Part shown: piece after piece, positions 1 through 7,760 of the stretch | Layout: every line of letters starts with the position of its first letter | How positions within the stretch are numbered: the stretch's first letter is position 1 | Source: JBDRGC01 sp043818215 | GTDB lineage: Bacteria; Chloroflexota; Anaerolineae; Anaerolineales; UBA11858 | DNA: 25,442 nucleotides | Reading direction: 5' to 3' | NCBI GenBank assembly: GCA_043818215.1 | Contig: JBDRGC010000441.1 | Span: forward strand, 1 to 25,442 | The notes under the pieces: generated by a model | What the model was told of the DNA's origin: nothing | Seen by the model: the letters and a program-made list of their open reading frames with translations, nothing else | The model's database searches: none | Program-made: the position numbers and the translations under genes

Positions 1-52
1 TGCCGAACCCGGGTTTGGTCTGTGGGGGTTTGGGCGAGGCGGCGTGTGTGAC

Positions 53-83
53 GGTGCGACGCCCTCCCAACGTGCGTCGCACC
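53..83. repeat. 10-bp hairpin downstream of the lipoprotein gene
   Basis: The arms GGTGCGACGC (53-62) and GCGTCGCACC (74-83) are perfectly complementary around an 11-nt loop. The hairpin lies 40 nt past the end of the leftward lipoprotein gene. No T-run follows it on the minus strand, so a terminator role is only possible. I see nothing else in positions 1-122. Confidence 0.4.
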
Positions 84-122
84 TTTGCACGGGCAGTCTC
101 TTTTTGGTCTGGCGAAAATCGG

Positions 123-986
123 TCAAGGCGTTCGCAGGATCAGGTTGCCCGCGCCCATCTCGACAGTGATGGTCAATGTGGGGCCTGTGCCGGAGAGGGT
201 GTAATTGTCCCCGGATTGCTCCCAGGCTGCCCCCCTGACGGTGATATTGGTGAGGCCGCCTTCGACGGATACGTTGGCATTGACGCCTTCGGGCACGCTG
301 ATACTCATGCTGCTGAGGCCGGTCTCGATGAAGACGGCAGCATCGTTTTGCAGGCCGCCGCAGAAATCTAGCTCGTAATTGCCTGCGCCGCTTTCGAAGA
401 TCATGGTCTGGAAATTGGCATTGGCGAGATTGCTCAACGAAACATTGGAGGCACCGGTTTCGTAGCGCAGGGTTTGCATCACGATGCGGTTGGGTTGGGC
501 GAAGTTCAATTCTACTTCGGCGGCCCCATCGGATACGTGCAGGTTGGACAATGTCAAACCGCCGAGTTCGTAATCGCCGACATAAGCCCCGGCTTTGATG
601 GTCAGATCAATGGGGTTGTAGCCCAGGCTCAGATCCCATGTGTTTTCGATCTTTTTATCGAAGTTAGGGATGCCTTCGACTTCCAGGCTGCCGGTTGAAA
701 TTTTCACATTGCTGCCGTCTATGGAAATTTCAGGCTCGAAGTCGGGCACGTTGTAGGTGGCGCGTCCGTTGATGAGTGCGCCATCTGTGCCTGGCAAGAT
801 GTTCAATTCACCGGCTCCAAATTGGAGGGTGATATCCGCGGTAGCGTCACCCAGGCTGGGGACGAGTATCTCGTCGGTTACGGTCTCTCCGGTTTTGATG
901 TCGGTGGTGATGGGTACGTCAACGCCGCAGGCCAGCGTGACGATGAGTATGGCCGCGATGGCCAGAAGAATTTGTTTGCGAAACAT
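123..986 (-). CDS. Beta-rich lipoprotein, possibly toast-rack/LiaF-like
   Basis: A 287-residue exported protein. Residues 1-19 form a lipoprotein signal peptide (FRKQ, then a hydrophobic run ending TLA) before Cys20, so it is probably anchored to the outer face of the membrane. The lipobox is imperfect at -3 (Thr). The mature part is almost all short beta-strand-like repeats rich in Asn, Gly, Ser and Val. Recurrent phrases such as FGAGELNI, ESGAGNYEL and EMGAGNLIL suggest a stacked beta-solenoid. This pattern resembles the toast-rack/DUF2154-type domains found near LiaF-like cell-envelope stress proteins, but that link is from memory of the pattern only. The start is supported by AGGAGG about 8 nt upstream of ATG. 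No enzymatic motif is visible. The gene is separated from the next one by a long inverted repeat and is probably transcribed alone. Confidence 0.8.
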   Translation of the reverse strand: MFRKQILLAIAAILIVTLACGVDVPITTDIKTGETVTDEILVPSLGDATADITLQFGAGELNILPGTDGALINGRATYNVPDFEPEISIDGSNVKISTGSLEVEGIPNFDKKIENTWDLSLGYNPIDLTIKAGAYVGDYELGGLTLSNLHVSDGAAEVELNFAQPNRIVMQTLRYETGASNVSLSNLANANFQTMIFESGAGNYELDFCGGLQNDAAVFIETGLSSMSISVPEGVNANVSVEGGLTNITVRGAAWEQSGDNYTLSGTGPTLTITVEMGAGNLILRTP

Positions 987-1030
987 AGAATTACTCCTCC
1001 TAACCCGGACAGGCCGGGGCTAAAAAAATT

Positions 1031-1105
1031 TTACCACCAAGGCACAAAGGCACGAAGAAAAACCTTTAAAGATTTTAACTTTGTGCCTTTGTGCCTTGGT
1101 GGTAA
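1031..1105. repeat. Dispersed inverted repeat, family A, copy 1
   Basis: Two perfectly complementary 23-nt arms (1031-1053 and 1083-1105) contain the words GGCACAAAGGCAC and GTGCCTTTGTGCC. They are separated by a 29-nt A/T-rich centre containing CCTTTAAAG. A near-identical element in the opposite orientation lies at 2518-2595. The rest of the gap (987-1030 and 1106-1251) shows no gene. Confidence 0.85.
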
Positions 1106-1251
1106 GTATCCATGTCCAAAAGCTCGTAGTTGGACACGAGAGTGTCTGTGTCTTTACAGGTATACGGGAGATGTTGGGGTGGGTTGCGGGGAATTTGCAA
1201 TCCCAAATCTAGCGCACTACCGTGCGCTACTACAAACCGACTATGAACCGA

Positions 1252-1803
1252 CTACAGTCCCAATTCTGGCGCAATGCGGCGCATGGCCTCGATCACGTTG
1301 CCCACATGCTCCCACAATTCGATCCCGAATTCCTCGGCTCCTGTGGCGATTTCTTCCCGGTTGGCGCCCGCGGCGAAGGATTTATCCTTCCATTTCTTCT
1401 TCACCGACTTGACCTTCAAATCTGACAGCGAGCGGGAGGGGCGCACCAGGGCTACAGCTACGATCAAGCCGGTGATTTCGTCGCAGGCGTAGAGCGCTTT
1501 CTCCATCAGGGATTCGCGCGTCACTCCGGTATGGTCGGCGTGACACAAAACCGCACGCACGATTTCTTCGGGGACGCTACGCTCCCGCAGGATGGGAATC
1601 CCCGCCTGAGGGTGCTCCTCCATCGAGGGGTGAATCTCCCAGTCGAAATCGTGCAGCAGACCGGCGATGCCCCAGGTTTCCACATCTGCGTCCATTTTTT
1701 CGGCGTAAAAGCGCATGGCAGCCTCCACCGCCAGCATGTGCCGCACCAGGTTTTGATTTTTCACAAATTCGTTCACGATAGATAATGATTGTTCGCGGTT
1801 CAT
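1252..1803 (-). CDS. HD-domain metal-dependent hydrolase
   Basis: A soluble 183-residue HD-superfamily protein. The metal ligands expected of the fold are visible: His22, the His51-Asp52 doublet in LLHDFD, His88 (with His91 nearby) and Asp108 in ACDE. HD proteins of this size usually hydrolyse phosphoester bonds of nucleotides or signalling nucleotides. The substrate cannot be read from sequence. The family is common and usually annotated only as HDIG/HD domain-containing. The ATG is preceded by AGGAG 6 nt upstream, and that Shine-Dalgarno is itself the end of a heptamer repeat tract. The gene begins 9 nt after the stop of the SanA-like gene, so the two probably share a transcript. Confidence 0.88.
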   Translation of the reverse strand: MNREQSLSIVNEFVKNQNLVRHMLAVEAAMRFYAEKMDADVETWGIAGLLHDFDWEIHPSMEEHPQAGIPILRERSVPEEIVRAVLCHADHTGVTRESLMEKALYACDEITGLIVAVALVRPSRSLSDLKVKSVKKKWKDKSFAAGANREEIATGAEEFGIELWEHVGNVIEAMRRIAPELGL

Positions 1804-1812
1804 AGCTTTCTC

Positions 1813-2484
1813 CTAATCTCCAATCTCTAATCTCCAATCCCCAATCACCTCCTGCTCGCCAAGCACCGGCAAGGGATGGGTGACGTGCAATTCCCACAGG
1901 GCGACCAGCGTGGCGAATGTTTCCCGCGCCTGCCAGTAGAGCAGAGAACTGCGGCGATATTGGCGTTGGTCGGCGGGGACTCCGGTGGCTGCGAGGCCCA
2001 GGGTGTTGCAGGTGTAGAGCGCCCGCGGGAGGTGAAATCCCTGCGTGACCAGGATAGCCTCATCCAATCCGAAGATGTCCCGCGCCCGGTAGCAGGTGTC
2101 GTAAGTGTGCCGCCCGGCGTAATCCAGCACAATGTCCTCGTACGGGACTCCCAGGTTGAGGGCGTATTCCCGCATGGCGCCGGGTTCATTGTAATCCACA
2201 AAACGATTGTCGCCACTCATCAGTAGTTTTTCCACTTTGCCAGTGAGATAGAGCCTGGCCGCGGTTGCAACGCGATCCTGTAAAATTGGGGTTGGTGAGC
2301 CATCTCCCCACAACCCGGCCCCAAAGACGATTGCCACGCGCCGGGGCGCGACCTCATCCATTGCGGCAGTCCGCGAGTGGGCGTGCAGCGCAGTGATCAG
2401 GCGGGGAATCAAGAGAATGAGCAGGCCCGCAGCAATTGTACACAGTACGAAGTAGAGCATCGCTTTTAGCGTTCGTTTGAGCAT
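1813..2484 (-). CDS. SanA/YdcF-like DUF218 membrane protein
   Basis: A 223-residue protein with one N-terminal membrane segment (about residues 7-30) and an extracytoplasmic DUF218 domain. Visible family landmarks are VFGAG (53-57) followed by SPTPILQDR, the SGDN motif (90-93), EPGAM (100-104), the TYDTCYRA stretch (127-134) and VTQGFHLPRA (146-155). SanA of enterobacteria affects envelope permeability to vancomycin, and YdcF-type proteins bind nucleotides. The biochemical role remains unclear. I use the ATG at 2484 because it puts the membrane segment near the N-terminus and has GGAAGG upstream. A longer frame opens with GTG inside the inverted repeat at 2518-2595 and is unlikely. The last 12 residues (VIGDWRLEIGD and neighbours) are encoded by heptamer repeats, so the natural C-terminus appears extended. 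Confidence 0.85.
   Translation of the reverse strand: MLKRTLKAMLYFVLCTIAAGLLILLIPRLITALHAHSRTAAMDEVAPRRVAIVFGAGLWGDGSPTPILQDRVATAARLYLTGKVEKLLMSGDNRFVDYNEPGAMREYALNLGVPYEDIVLDYAGRHTYDTCYRARDIFGLDEAILVTQGFHLPRALYTCNTLGLAATGVPADQRQYRRSSLLYWQARETFATLVALWELHVTHPLPVLGEQEVIGDWRLEIGD
1814..1848. repeat. Heptamer tract in the 3' end of the SanA-like gene
   Basis: Five 7-nt units (TAATCTC, CAATCTC, TAATCTC, CAATCCC, CAATCAC on the plus strand). On the coding strand they read as GGAGATT-like units. They encode the tail of the SanA-like protein and run up to the Shine-Dalgarno of the HD-domain gene. Confidence 0.85.
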
Positions 2485-2517
2485 AAGACAGCCTTCCGCC
2501 GCAATCGAAAGGGGTTT

Positions 2518-2595
2518 TTCACCACAAGACACGAAGGCACAAAGTCAAAAAACTTTAAAGGTTTTTCTTCGTGCCTTTGTGCCTTTGTGGTGAAG
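2518..2595. repeat. Dispersed inverted repeat, family A, copy 2
   Basis: Imperfect arms of about 27 nt begin TTCACCACAA and end TTGTGGTGAA. Read on the minus strand, the element matches the copy at 1031-1105 along most of its length, including the central GAAGAAAAACCTTTAAAG. It lies between the permease gene and the SanA-like gene. Confidence 0.85.
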
Positions 2596-2630
2596 TTTTT
2601 TTGTTCTTTATCAGTGTAGCAGTGCTCCTG

Positions 2631-4151
2631 TCATACGAAGCGTGCCCGGATTTCGGCGCTGACGTAGTCTAAGATTGCCACAGTGATGGCGATGAACCAC
2701 ACCGCCATACCTGCCGAGCGGTAATCCAGCAGACGAATGTATTGGGCCAGCAGGAAGCCAATACCGCCGCCGCCCACGAAACCGATGATGGTGGACATGC
2801 GGATATTGATATCCCAGCGGTAGATGGTGAAGGAAACAAACGGGGGAATGATCTGCGGGATGACTGCGTAGATCACGGTTTGCACCCAGTTGGCTCCAGT
2901 GGCATGGATGGCTTCGATAGGGCCGGGATCGATAGACTCGATTGACTCTGAGTATAGTTTGCCCAGGGCTGCGATGGAGTGCAGGGTGAGCGCTAAAATG
3001 CCGGCATAAGGCCCCAGCCCGACGATGATGACGGCGATGATTGCCCAAATCAGTGGCTCGATGGAGCGGATCAGATTGAGTACCGCCCGCACCAAATAGT
3101 AGATTGTGATGGTGACGGGCGAGGTGGACATCAGATTGCGGGCCGCGAAGAAACTCACCGGCAAAGCCAGCAAAATCCCAAAGAAAGTCGCCATCATGCC
3201 AATGAAGATGGTCTCGATCATTTTCTCGACTATCAATTTGAAGTCGCTGCTCACTTGAGCTTTGCCGACCGCAGCCACTTGTTCAGCGTAAACCTGCCAA
3301 ATATAGGTCGGCTCATCGGCGCTGGGTGGCAAGAGACGGTAGGGCATGACGATATCGATCTCGAAAGTTCCGTTCTCATCGGGTGTCACTTGTGTGTATT
3401 CACCTCCCTGACGCTGACGGAAAACATTGCCAACGGGGTCTTCCCATTTGATTTGGGCCGCGGTGCCAGGAATGAAGTTCTGCCCAATCAGGTGCAGGGT
3501 GGTTCCCGCGGTGCCATCTGTCTCGGTCAAAACGCCGCAGGTGGGCGTGACGATCAGAGTCGGGTCGTTGGTGTCAAGCTGATTGACTTCGGGGGGTTGG
3601 TCGGAGCAGGGTACTTCGATTGTAGCGTAAGCTGCGAGGAGCTCTTCGGGGTACTCGATGGCTTTTTCCCAGGGCCACATGACTTTGCTCAAGGCCGGAG
3701 CGGCATCATCTGCCTGGGTGACCAGGGCGAAGACATCGATTTTGCCGATTTGCCACCCGAGGGCGAAGAACATGGCAATCAGCAAGAAGAAAACGGCTAC
3801 GGGGGTGCGGTCACGATATTTGGCGATGGTATAGGCGTCGAAGGCGACCCAAAGATAAAACCCCAGAAAGAGTATGCTGACGAGGATTAGGGAGGAGTCT
3901 AAGTGCAACCCTTTCTTGATGATATCGAACCACCCGGTATCGCGCGAGGCTGCCAGCGTAAAACGCCAGCCCGTCAGACCGATGAGTGTAAGCGTCGAGA
4001 AGAAAAGCAGCAGGCCTCGGCGGGTTGCGCGTGCTAACACTTGCCCAAGTCCAGGGATGATCAGTGAAAACAGCGCCGCCAGAGGTGCTGGAACGAAACT
4101 GGGTGGGCGCATTTCTTCGGGGATGTGGCTTAGTTTGTTTTTGTTGTTCAT
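2631..4151 (-). CDS. phnE: PhnE-type ABC permease with N-terminal and periplasmic extensions
   Basis: The membrane subunit of a phosphonate/phosphite-type ABC importer, unusually long at 506 residues against about 260-300 for typical PhnE. Residues 1-145 hold an IPGLGQ-type membrane module (IPGLGQ at 32-37) with about four hydrophobic segments. Residues 150-305 form an extracytoplasmic segment with a TIG/IPT-like beta stretch (LIVTPTCGVL, then LHLIGQNFIPGT, then a KWEDPVGN strand). Residues 305-506 are the permease core. It includes the coupling-loop motif EAIHATGANW (413-422), which matches the EAA loop that contacts the ATPase, and a GGGGIGF turn at 460-466. The start codon overlaps the phnC stop by 4 nt (ATGA), so translation is coupled. 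Substrate specificity is not determined by sequence. The gene symbol is by family. Confidence 0.88.
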   Translation of the reverse strand: MNNKNKLSHIPEEMRPPSFVPAPLAALFSLIIPGLGQVLARATRRGLLLFFSTLTLIGLTGWRFTLAASRDTGWFDIIKKGLHLDSSLILVSILFLGFYLWVAFDAYTIAKYRDRTPVAVFFLLIAMFFALGWQIGKIDVFALVTQADDAAPALSKVMWPWEKAIEYPEELLAAYATIEVPCSDQPPEVNQLDTNDPTLIVTPTCGVLTETDGTAGTTLHLIGQNFIPGTAAQIKWEDPVGNVFRQRQGGEYTQVTPDENGTFEIDIVMPYRLLPPSADEPTYIWQVYAEQVAAVGKAQVSSDFKLIVEKMIETIFIGMMATFFGILLALPVSFFAARNLMSTSPVTITIYYLVRAVLNLIRSIEPLIWAIIAVIIVGLGPYAGILALTLHSIAALGKLYSESIESIDPGPIEAIHATGANWVQTVIYAVIPQIIPPFVSFTIYRWDINIRMSTIIGFVGGGGIGFLLAQYIRLLDYRSAGMAVWFIAITVAILDYVSAEIRARFV

Positions 4152-4951
4152 GCTGCACCTTCCCCTTCTTGGAGTTGGCCTTCCAACCCGCCGCCAACGC
4201 GCTCGGCTTCTTCGCCGTAAATATCTTTAAATTCGGCGTCGGTCATGGACCGAATATCTTGCTTGCTGCCTTGATAAACAATCTCGCCATCGCGCAGGCC
4301 GATCACGCGGGTGGAATAACGCTGCACCAAATCGAGGTAGTGCAGGCTGCAAATGATGGTCATTTTATCTTCCCGATTGAGCAGTTCCAGGTATTGCAGG
4401 ATAGAGTGGGCAAGAACCGGGTCCAGGCTGGCAACCGGCTCATCAGCCAGGATCATCTTAGGTTCCTGCATCAAAGCACGCGCCACGCCGACGCGTTGCT
4501 GCTGTCCGCCGCTGAGTTCATCGGCGCGTTTCAGAGCCTGGTTTTCGATGCCCAAACGTTTTAACGCTTCCCAGGCTTTTCGTTTATCGGCTGCCGAGAA
4601 GCGTCCAAAAAGACTGCTCCGGGTGGGCGTGTATCCCAATCGCCCGGCAAGTACATTGGTTAACACCGATGAGCGTTTGACCAAGTTGAAGTGTTGGAAT
4701 ACCATACCGATCTGGCGGCGTGCCTTGCGTAAATCTTCTCCCTGGAGTTGGGCTAGATCAATCTCATCCCAAATGATCTCTCCCTCGGTGGGGTCTATCA
4801 GGCGGTTGATGCAGCGCAGCAGGGTTGATTTCCCCGATCCGCTCAAACCAATGATAATCAGAAATTCACCGTCTTGCACCTTGAAACTAACATTTTTCAG
4901 GGCGACGGTGCCATCATCGTAAATTTTTGTAAGGTTGCGAATTTCGAGCAT
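4148..4951 (-). CDS. phnC: PhnC-type ABC transporter ATPase
   Basis: The cytoplasmic ATPase of the importer, 267 residues as usual for PhnC. From the ATG at 4951, the Walker A is GLSGSGKST (Lys41), the Q-loop Gln is 86 (MVFQHFN), the signature is LSGGQQQR (146-153), the Walker B is MILADEP (Glu171), the D-loop follows as ASLD, and the switch His is 204 (CSLHYLD). All catalytic elements are intact. An upstream in-frame TTG at 4963 would add four residues, but the GGAG it contains is well placed as Shine-Dalgarno for the ATG, which gives the typical N-terminus MLEIRNLTK. The gene lies downstream of phnD after a terminator and overlaps phnE. Confidence 0.93.
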   Translation of the reverse strand: MLEIRNLTKIYDDGTVALKNVSFKVQDGEFLIIIGLSGSGKSTLLRCINRLIDPTEGEIIWDEIDLAQLQGEDLRKARRQIGMVFQHFNLVKRSSVLTNVLAGRLGYTPTRSSLFGRFSAADKRKAWEALKRLGIENQALKRADELSGGQQQRVGVARALMQEPKMILADEPVASLDPVLAHSILQYLELLNREDKMTIICSLHYLDLVQRYSTRVIGLRDGEIVYQGSKQDIRSMTDAEFKDIYGEEAERVGGGLEGQLQEGEGAA

Positions 4952-4990
4952 TAAGTGCTCCAATATTATTGTAGTGCGATATAAAAATCG

Positions 4991-5019
4991 TTTATCTAAA
5001 TATACTGAGCGTACTTCAA
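4991..5019 (-). promoter_or_regulatory. Weak candidate promoter for phnC-phnE
   Basis: On the minus strand TTGAAG (5019-5014) and GATAAA (4996-4991) are separated by 17 nt, each matching 4 of 6 consensus bases. The site sits after the phnD terminator, where a secondary promoter would be useful. Confidence 0.25.
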
Positions 5020-5033
5020 AACGGTGAAAATTA

Positions 5034-5138
5034 GTACACGGATTTTACGGATTCAACGGATTCAACGGACACCGTGCCGGTACGGCGTAAAACCCCAAAA
5101 AATCCGTGTTATCCGTGTTATCCGTTGAATCCGTGTAC
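5034..5138. repeat. Dispersed inverted repeat, family B, copy 1
   Basis: A 105-bp imperfect palindrome begins GTACACGGATT and ends AATCCGTGTAC. It is built from repeated ACGGATT / ATCCGTGTT words. Related elements lie at 10382-10461 and 13161-13249. It fills the space between phnD and phnC. Confidence 0.8.
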
Positions 5139-5172
5139 AAGCAATTTCTCTCTTTTCATGAGCGATCAGTAT

Positions 5173-5209
5173 AAGAAAAGCGCGGGGGCAACATAAGTGA
5201 CCCCGCGCC
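5173..5209 (-). terminator. Intrinsic terminator after phnD
   Basis: On the minus strand GCGCGGGG pairs with CCCCGCGC (5208-5201 with 5187-5180) around a 13-nt loop and is followed at once by TTTTCTT. It lies 41 nt past the phnD stop. It should leave phnD more abundant than phnCE, a common arrangement for binding proteins. Confidence 0.8.
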
Positions 5210-5249
5210 GGGTTGCTCAACGCGTCATGCTGAGGTAAAGCGGGTAAGT

Positions 5250-6137
5250 CTAAAGATCATCAGCGGAGACGCCGGCAGCATCCAACACCTGGCGGAAAGC
5301 GTCATAGAAGGTATCGTCGTGCGCTTCCAGAGCGTTCCATTGGTAAGCGGTGTCGAGAGCTTCCTGGCCGGCCTCGGTCTCGGCAATTGCGAGCAGGGCG
5401 GCGATAATTTGCGCTCGAAGTTCAGCATCAAAGCCGGTGACGAATTGCACGCCGTCGTTGGGAATGTCGGCAGAAATTTCGAGGACTTTGATAACATCCA
5501 TCACATCGGGATAGTCTGCCTCGACACGGGTGCGGGCATCCACGTAAGAGGCGCCAGCATCGCAATCGCCGTTATAAACACCGGCAATAGCGGCATCGTG
5601 AGAACCGGCATCCACGATCTGAGCCAAGTCGGTGTCGGGATCGATCCCGGCAGCCTTCAAGGTGATGCTGGGAATGATCCAGCCGCTGGTGCTCAAGGGG
5701 TCAGGGCGGCAGAAGGTCTTGCCAGCCAGGTCGGCCAGGGTCTCGATGCCGCTGTCGGCGCGCACGAAGATTTGGCCGTTGTATACCGGGCTGCCATAGC
5801 GTGTGGAGACCAAAGCTACATCGGCGCAGCCTTTTTCGGAAGCCAGGATGTATGCAAAGGTCGCCAGCGAGGCCATGTGGGCTTTGGGCGGATCGCTGCA
5901 CATGGCTTCGATCACACCAGCATACTCGGTGGCAACGAATGGATCGATTACCAGACCAGTCTCATCGAAGATCATGGCGGCGACTTCTTCGAAGCCAGCT
6001 ACTACGCGCTCGGTCTCACCCGAGGGAACCACGGCCCAAACGATGGGGTTTTCTTCGGTTCCCAGTTTCCCGGGGCCGCATGCAGACAGCATCAGCGCTG
6101 CTGCGAGCAAGACGAATACGAACAGGTATTTCTTCAT
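5250..6137 (-). CDS. phnD: PhnD-type phosphonate/phosphite-binding lipoprotein
   Basis: The periplasmic-face substrate-binding protein of the importer, 295 residues. The signal peptide is MKKYLFVFVLLAAALMLSAC with a good lipobox (LSAC), lipidated at Cys20. The mature domain has PhnD-family landmarks: a first strand VWAVVPSGE, the TEYAGVIEAM segment with a binding-pocket Tyr, the MASLATFAYILA helix, RYGSPVYNGQIFVRADSG, and LAGKTFCRPDPLSTSGWIIP, which corresponds to the conserved SxSG anion-binding turn. These proteins bind phosphonates, phosphite or hypophosphite. Some relatives bind other small ligands, so the substrate is open. I chose the ATG at 6137 because AGGAG is 6 nt upstream. An ATG at 6161 would extend the signal peptide and lacks this site. 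It is the first gene of the phnDCE set and is divergent from folC. Confidence 0.9.
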   Translation of the reverse strand: MKKYLFVFVLLAAALMLSACGPGKLGTEENPIVWAVVPSGETERVVAGFEEVAAMIFDETGLVIDPFVATEYAGVIEAMCSDPPKAHMASLATFAYILASEKGCADVALVSTRYGSPVYNGQIFVRADSGIETLADLAGKTFCRPDPLSTSGWIIPSITLKAAGIDPDTDLAQIVDAGSHDAAIAGVYNGDCDAGASYVDARTRVEADYPDVMDVIKVLEISADIPNDGVQFVTGFDAELRAQIIAALLAIAETEAGQEALDTAYQWNALEAHDDTFYDAFRQVLDAAGVSADDL

Positions 6138-6258
6138 TTCATTCTCCTTTACTTGGTGCATGGGTTAATAAATTGGGTGGGTACACTATGTTTCAGCTTC
6201 CACCGTATGCCACATGATAACCCGATTTGGGCGCGGTGGCAAGTTACAAATATCACAT

Positions 6259-6370
6259 GGAGGGTGGAGGGTGGAGCGTGGAGCGGCCTCCTGCCCCTTG
6301 CCTCCCGCCTCCTGCCTCCCGCCACTCGCCACCCGCGACCCGCCACTTGCCACTTGCCACTTGCCACTTG
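6259..6370. repeat. Heptamer tract upstream of folC
   Basis: Sixteen consecutive 7-nt units. The first four are GGAGGGT/GGAGCGT-like, followed by twelve of the form CCNCNYG ending in four identical CCACTTG units. The final TTG of the tract forms part of the candidate folC -35 box. Confidence 0.92.
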
Positions 6371-6396
6371 CCCGGAGATGTCCTCGCGGTTACAAT
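6368..6396 (+). promoter_or_regulatory. Candidate folC promoter overlapping the repeat
   Basis: TTGCCC (6368-6373) and TACAAT (6391-6396) are spaced by exactly 17 nt. The -10 box ends 9 nt before the folC ATG and no Shine-Dalgarno precedes that ATG, so a leaderless or near-leaderless transcript is predicted. The first three bases of the -35 box belong to the last CCACTTG unit. Confidence 0.5.
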
Positions 6397-6405
6397 CTCT
6401 CCGCT

Positions 6406-7743
6406 ATGGACATGGAAACTCGCTACCAGGAAACCCTGGATTACTTGTATAGTTTTGTTGATTTCAGCCTGACGCATCAGGACGGCCTTTCGTTGGATGA
6501 TTTCAATTTGGTCAGTATGCGTACTCTGGTGGACGAGTTGGGTGATCCGCACCAGGCATATCCCAGCATCCATATTGCCGGCACAAAAGGTAAAGGCTCA
6601 GTGTGTGCTTTTTGTGCCGCTGCTCTGCAAGAACAGGGTTATAAAGTGGGTTTGTACACCTCGCCACATCTAAAGGATTTCGAAGAACGCATTCAAATCA
6701 ATGGAGAGCCGATACCGCGTGTAAGCCTAGTAGCGTTGGTCGATGAGATAAAACCGTATGTGGACTCCATTCCCGATTTGACCACATTTCACATCGCCAC
6801 GGCTTTGGCTTTTTGGTATTTTGCCCGCCAAAAAGTGGATGTGGCGGTGATCGAAGTAGGGCTGGGGGGGCGTTTGGATTCAACCAATGTGATCACGCCT
6901 CTCGTGTCGGTGATCACGGCCCTCTACCTGGAGCACACCTCGATCTTAGGGGACACTCTCCCGCAAATTGCTGCCGAGAAAGCCGGGATCATCAAACCGG
7001 GGGTTCCGGTGGTGCTCTCCCCTCAACGGGAGGATGCCCGTCAGGTTGTGGCCCGCATTGCCGCCGAACAAAACGCCCCGCTGACCCAGGTTGGAGTGGA
7101 TTATCTCTTCGAAGGCAGGGATGCATCCTTAGATGGGCAATCTCTAATTGTTTGGCTCGCGAACGCATCCGGGCATCAAGACTCTGTTGAACTGCGCATA
7201 AGCCTGCTGGGGCCGCATCAGATCGAAAACGCGGCCACCGCCTACATCGCCCTGCAAGCCCTTCGAGAACAGGGAATCGCCATCCGCGAGGACGCCATCC
7301 GCGCTGGATTTGCTAAAGCGGAATGGCCAGCGCGCTTCGAGGTCTTGCGACGCGAGCCACCGGTTATCATTGATGCCGCCCACACGCCCGATGCTGCCCA
7401 AAAGTTGCGCCAGACTCTGGATGAGTTCTTCCCCCAGCACCCGGTTGTATTGGTCTTCGGTGTCTCGGAAGATAAAGACATTCGGGGGATGCTCACCGAA
7501 CTGCTTCCCAAGTGCCAACAGATAATTTGCACGAAATCTACCCACCCGCGTGCCCTGGACGCCGGTGAGCTATTAAAGCAAGTTCTGCCGTTTGGCTGCC
7601 CGGTCAAAGCTGTGGAGAATGTGGGAGAAGCGTTGGAATACGCCTCGAAAATCGCCGCTGGCGAGGCCGCCGTATTGGTGACCGGCAGCAGTTTCGTGGC
7701 CGCCTGCGCACGGATTGCCTGGTTCGAGAGTGCCGATGACTGA
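6406..7743 (+). CDS. folC: Folylpolyglutamate synthase / dihydrofolate synthase
   Basis: A cytoplasmic ATP-dependent ligase, 445 residues, of the Mur-ligase-like fold. It adds glutamate to folates and may also join dihydropteroate to glutamate. Visible motifs are the P-loop GTKGKGS (59-65), YTSPHLKDFEERI for the folate region, VAVIEVGLGGRLDSTNV, LEHTSILGDTLPQIAAEKAGI, and the C-terminal DAAHTPDA (normally D-AHNP). Whether it has one or both activities cannot be told from these motifs. The ATG at 6406 starts the usual N-terminus. A second ATG two codons later is also possible. The upstream extension of the frame is only translated repeat DNA. Polyglutamylated folate is the cofactor used by the GlyA-GcvT fusion encoded 14 kb further on. 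Confidence 0.93.
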   Translation: MDMETRYQETLDYLYSFVDFSLTHQDGLSLDDFNLVSMRTLVDELGDPHQAYPSIHIAGTKGKGSVCAFCAAALQEQGYKVGLYTSPHLKDFEERIQINGEPIPRVSLVALVDEIKPYVDSIPDLTTFHIATALAFWYFARQKVDVAVIEVGLGGRLDSTNVITPLVSVITALYLEHTSILGDTLPQIAAEKAGIIKPGVPVVLSPQREDARQVVARIAAEQNAPLTQVGVDYLFEGRDASLDGQSLIVWLANASGHQDSVELRISLLGPHQIENAATAYIALQALREQGIAIREDAIRAGFAKAEWPARFEVLRREPPVIIDAAHTPDAAQKLRQTLDEFFPQHPVVLVFGVSEDKDIRGMLTELLPKCQQIICTKSTHPRALDAGELLKQVLPFGCPVKAVENVGEALEYASKIAAGEAAVLVTGSSFVAACARIAWFESADD

Positions 7744-7760
7744 CTGACGACGGACGACTG

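Noticed and set aside
6214..6405. N-terminal extension of folC
   Set aside because: The added residues are repeat DNA, with no ribosome-binding site. Homologues begin near the MDMETRYQ start.
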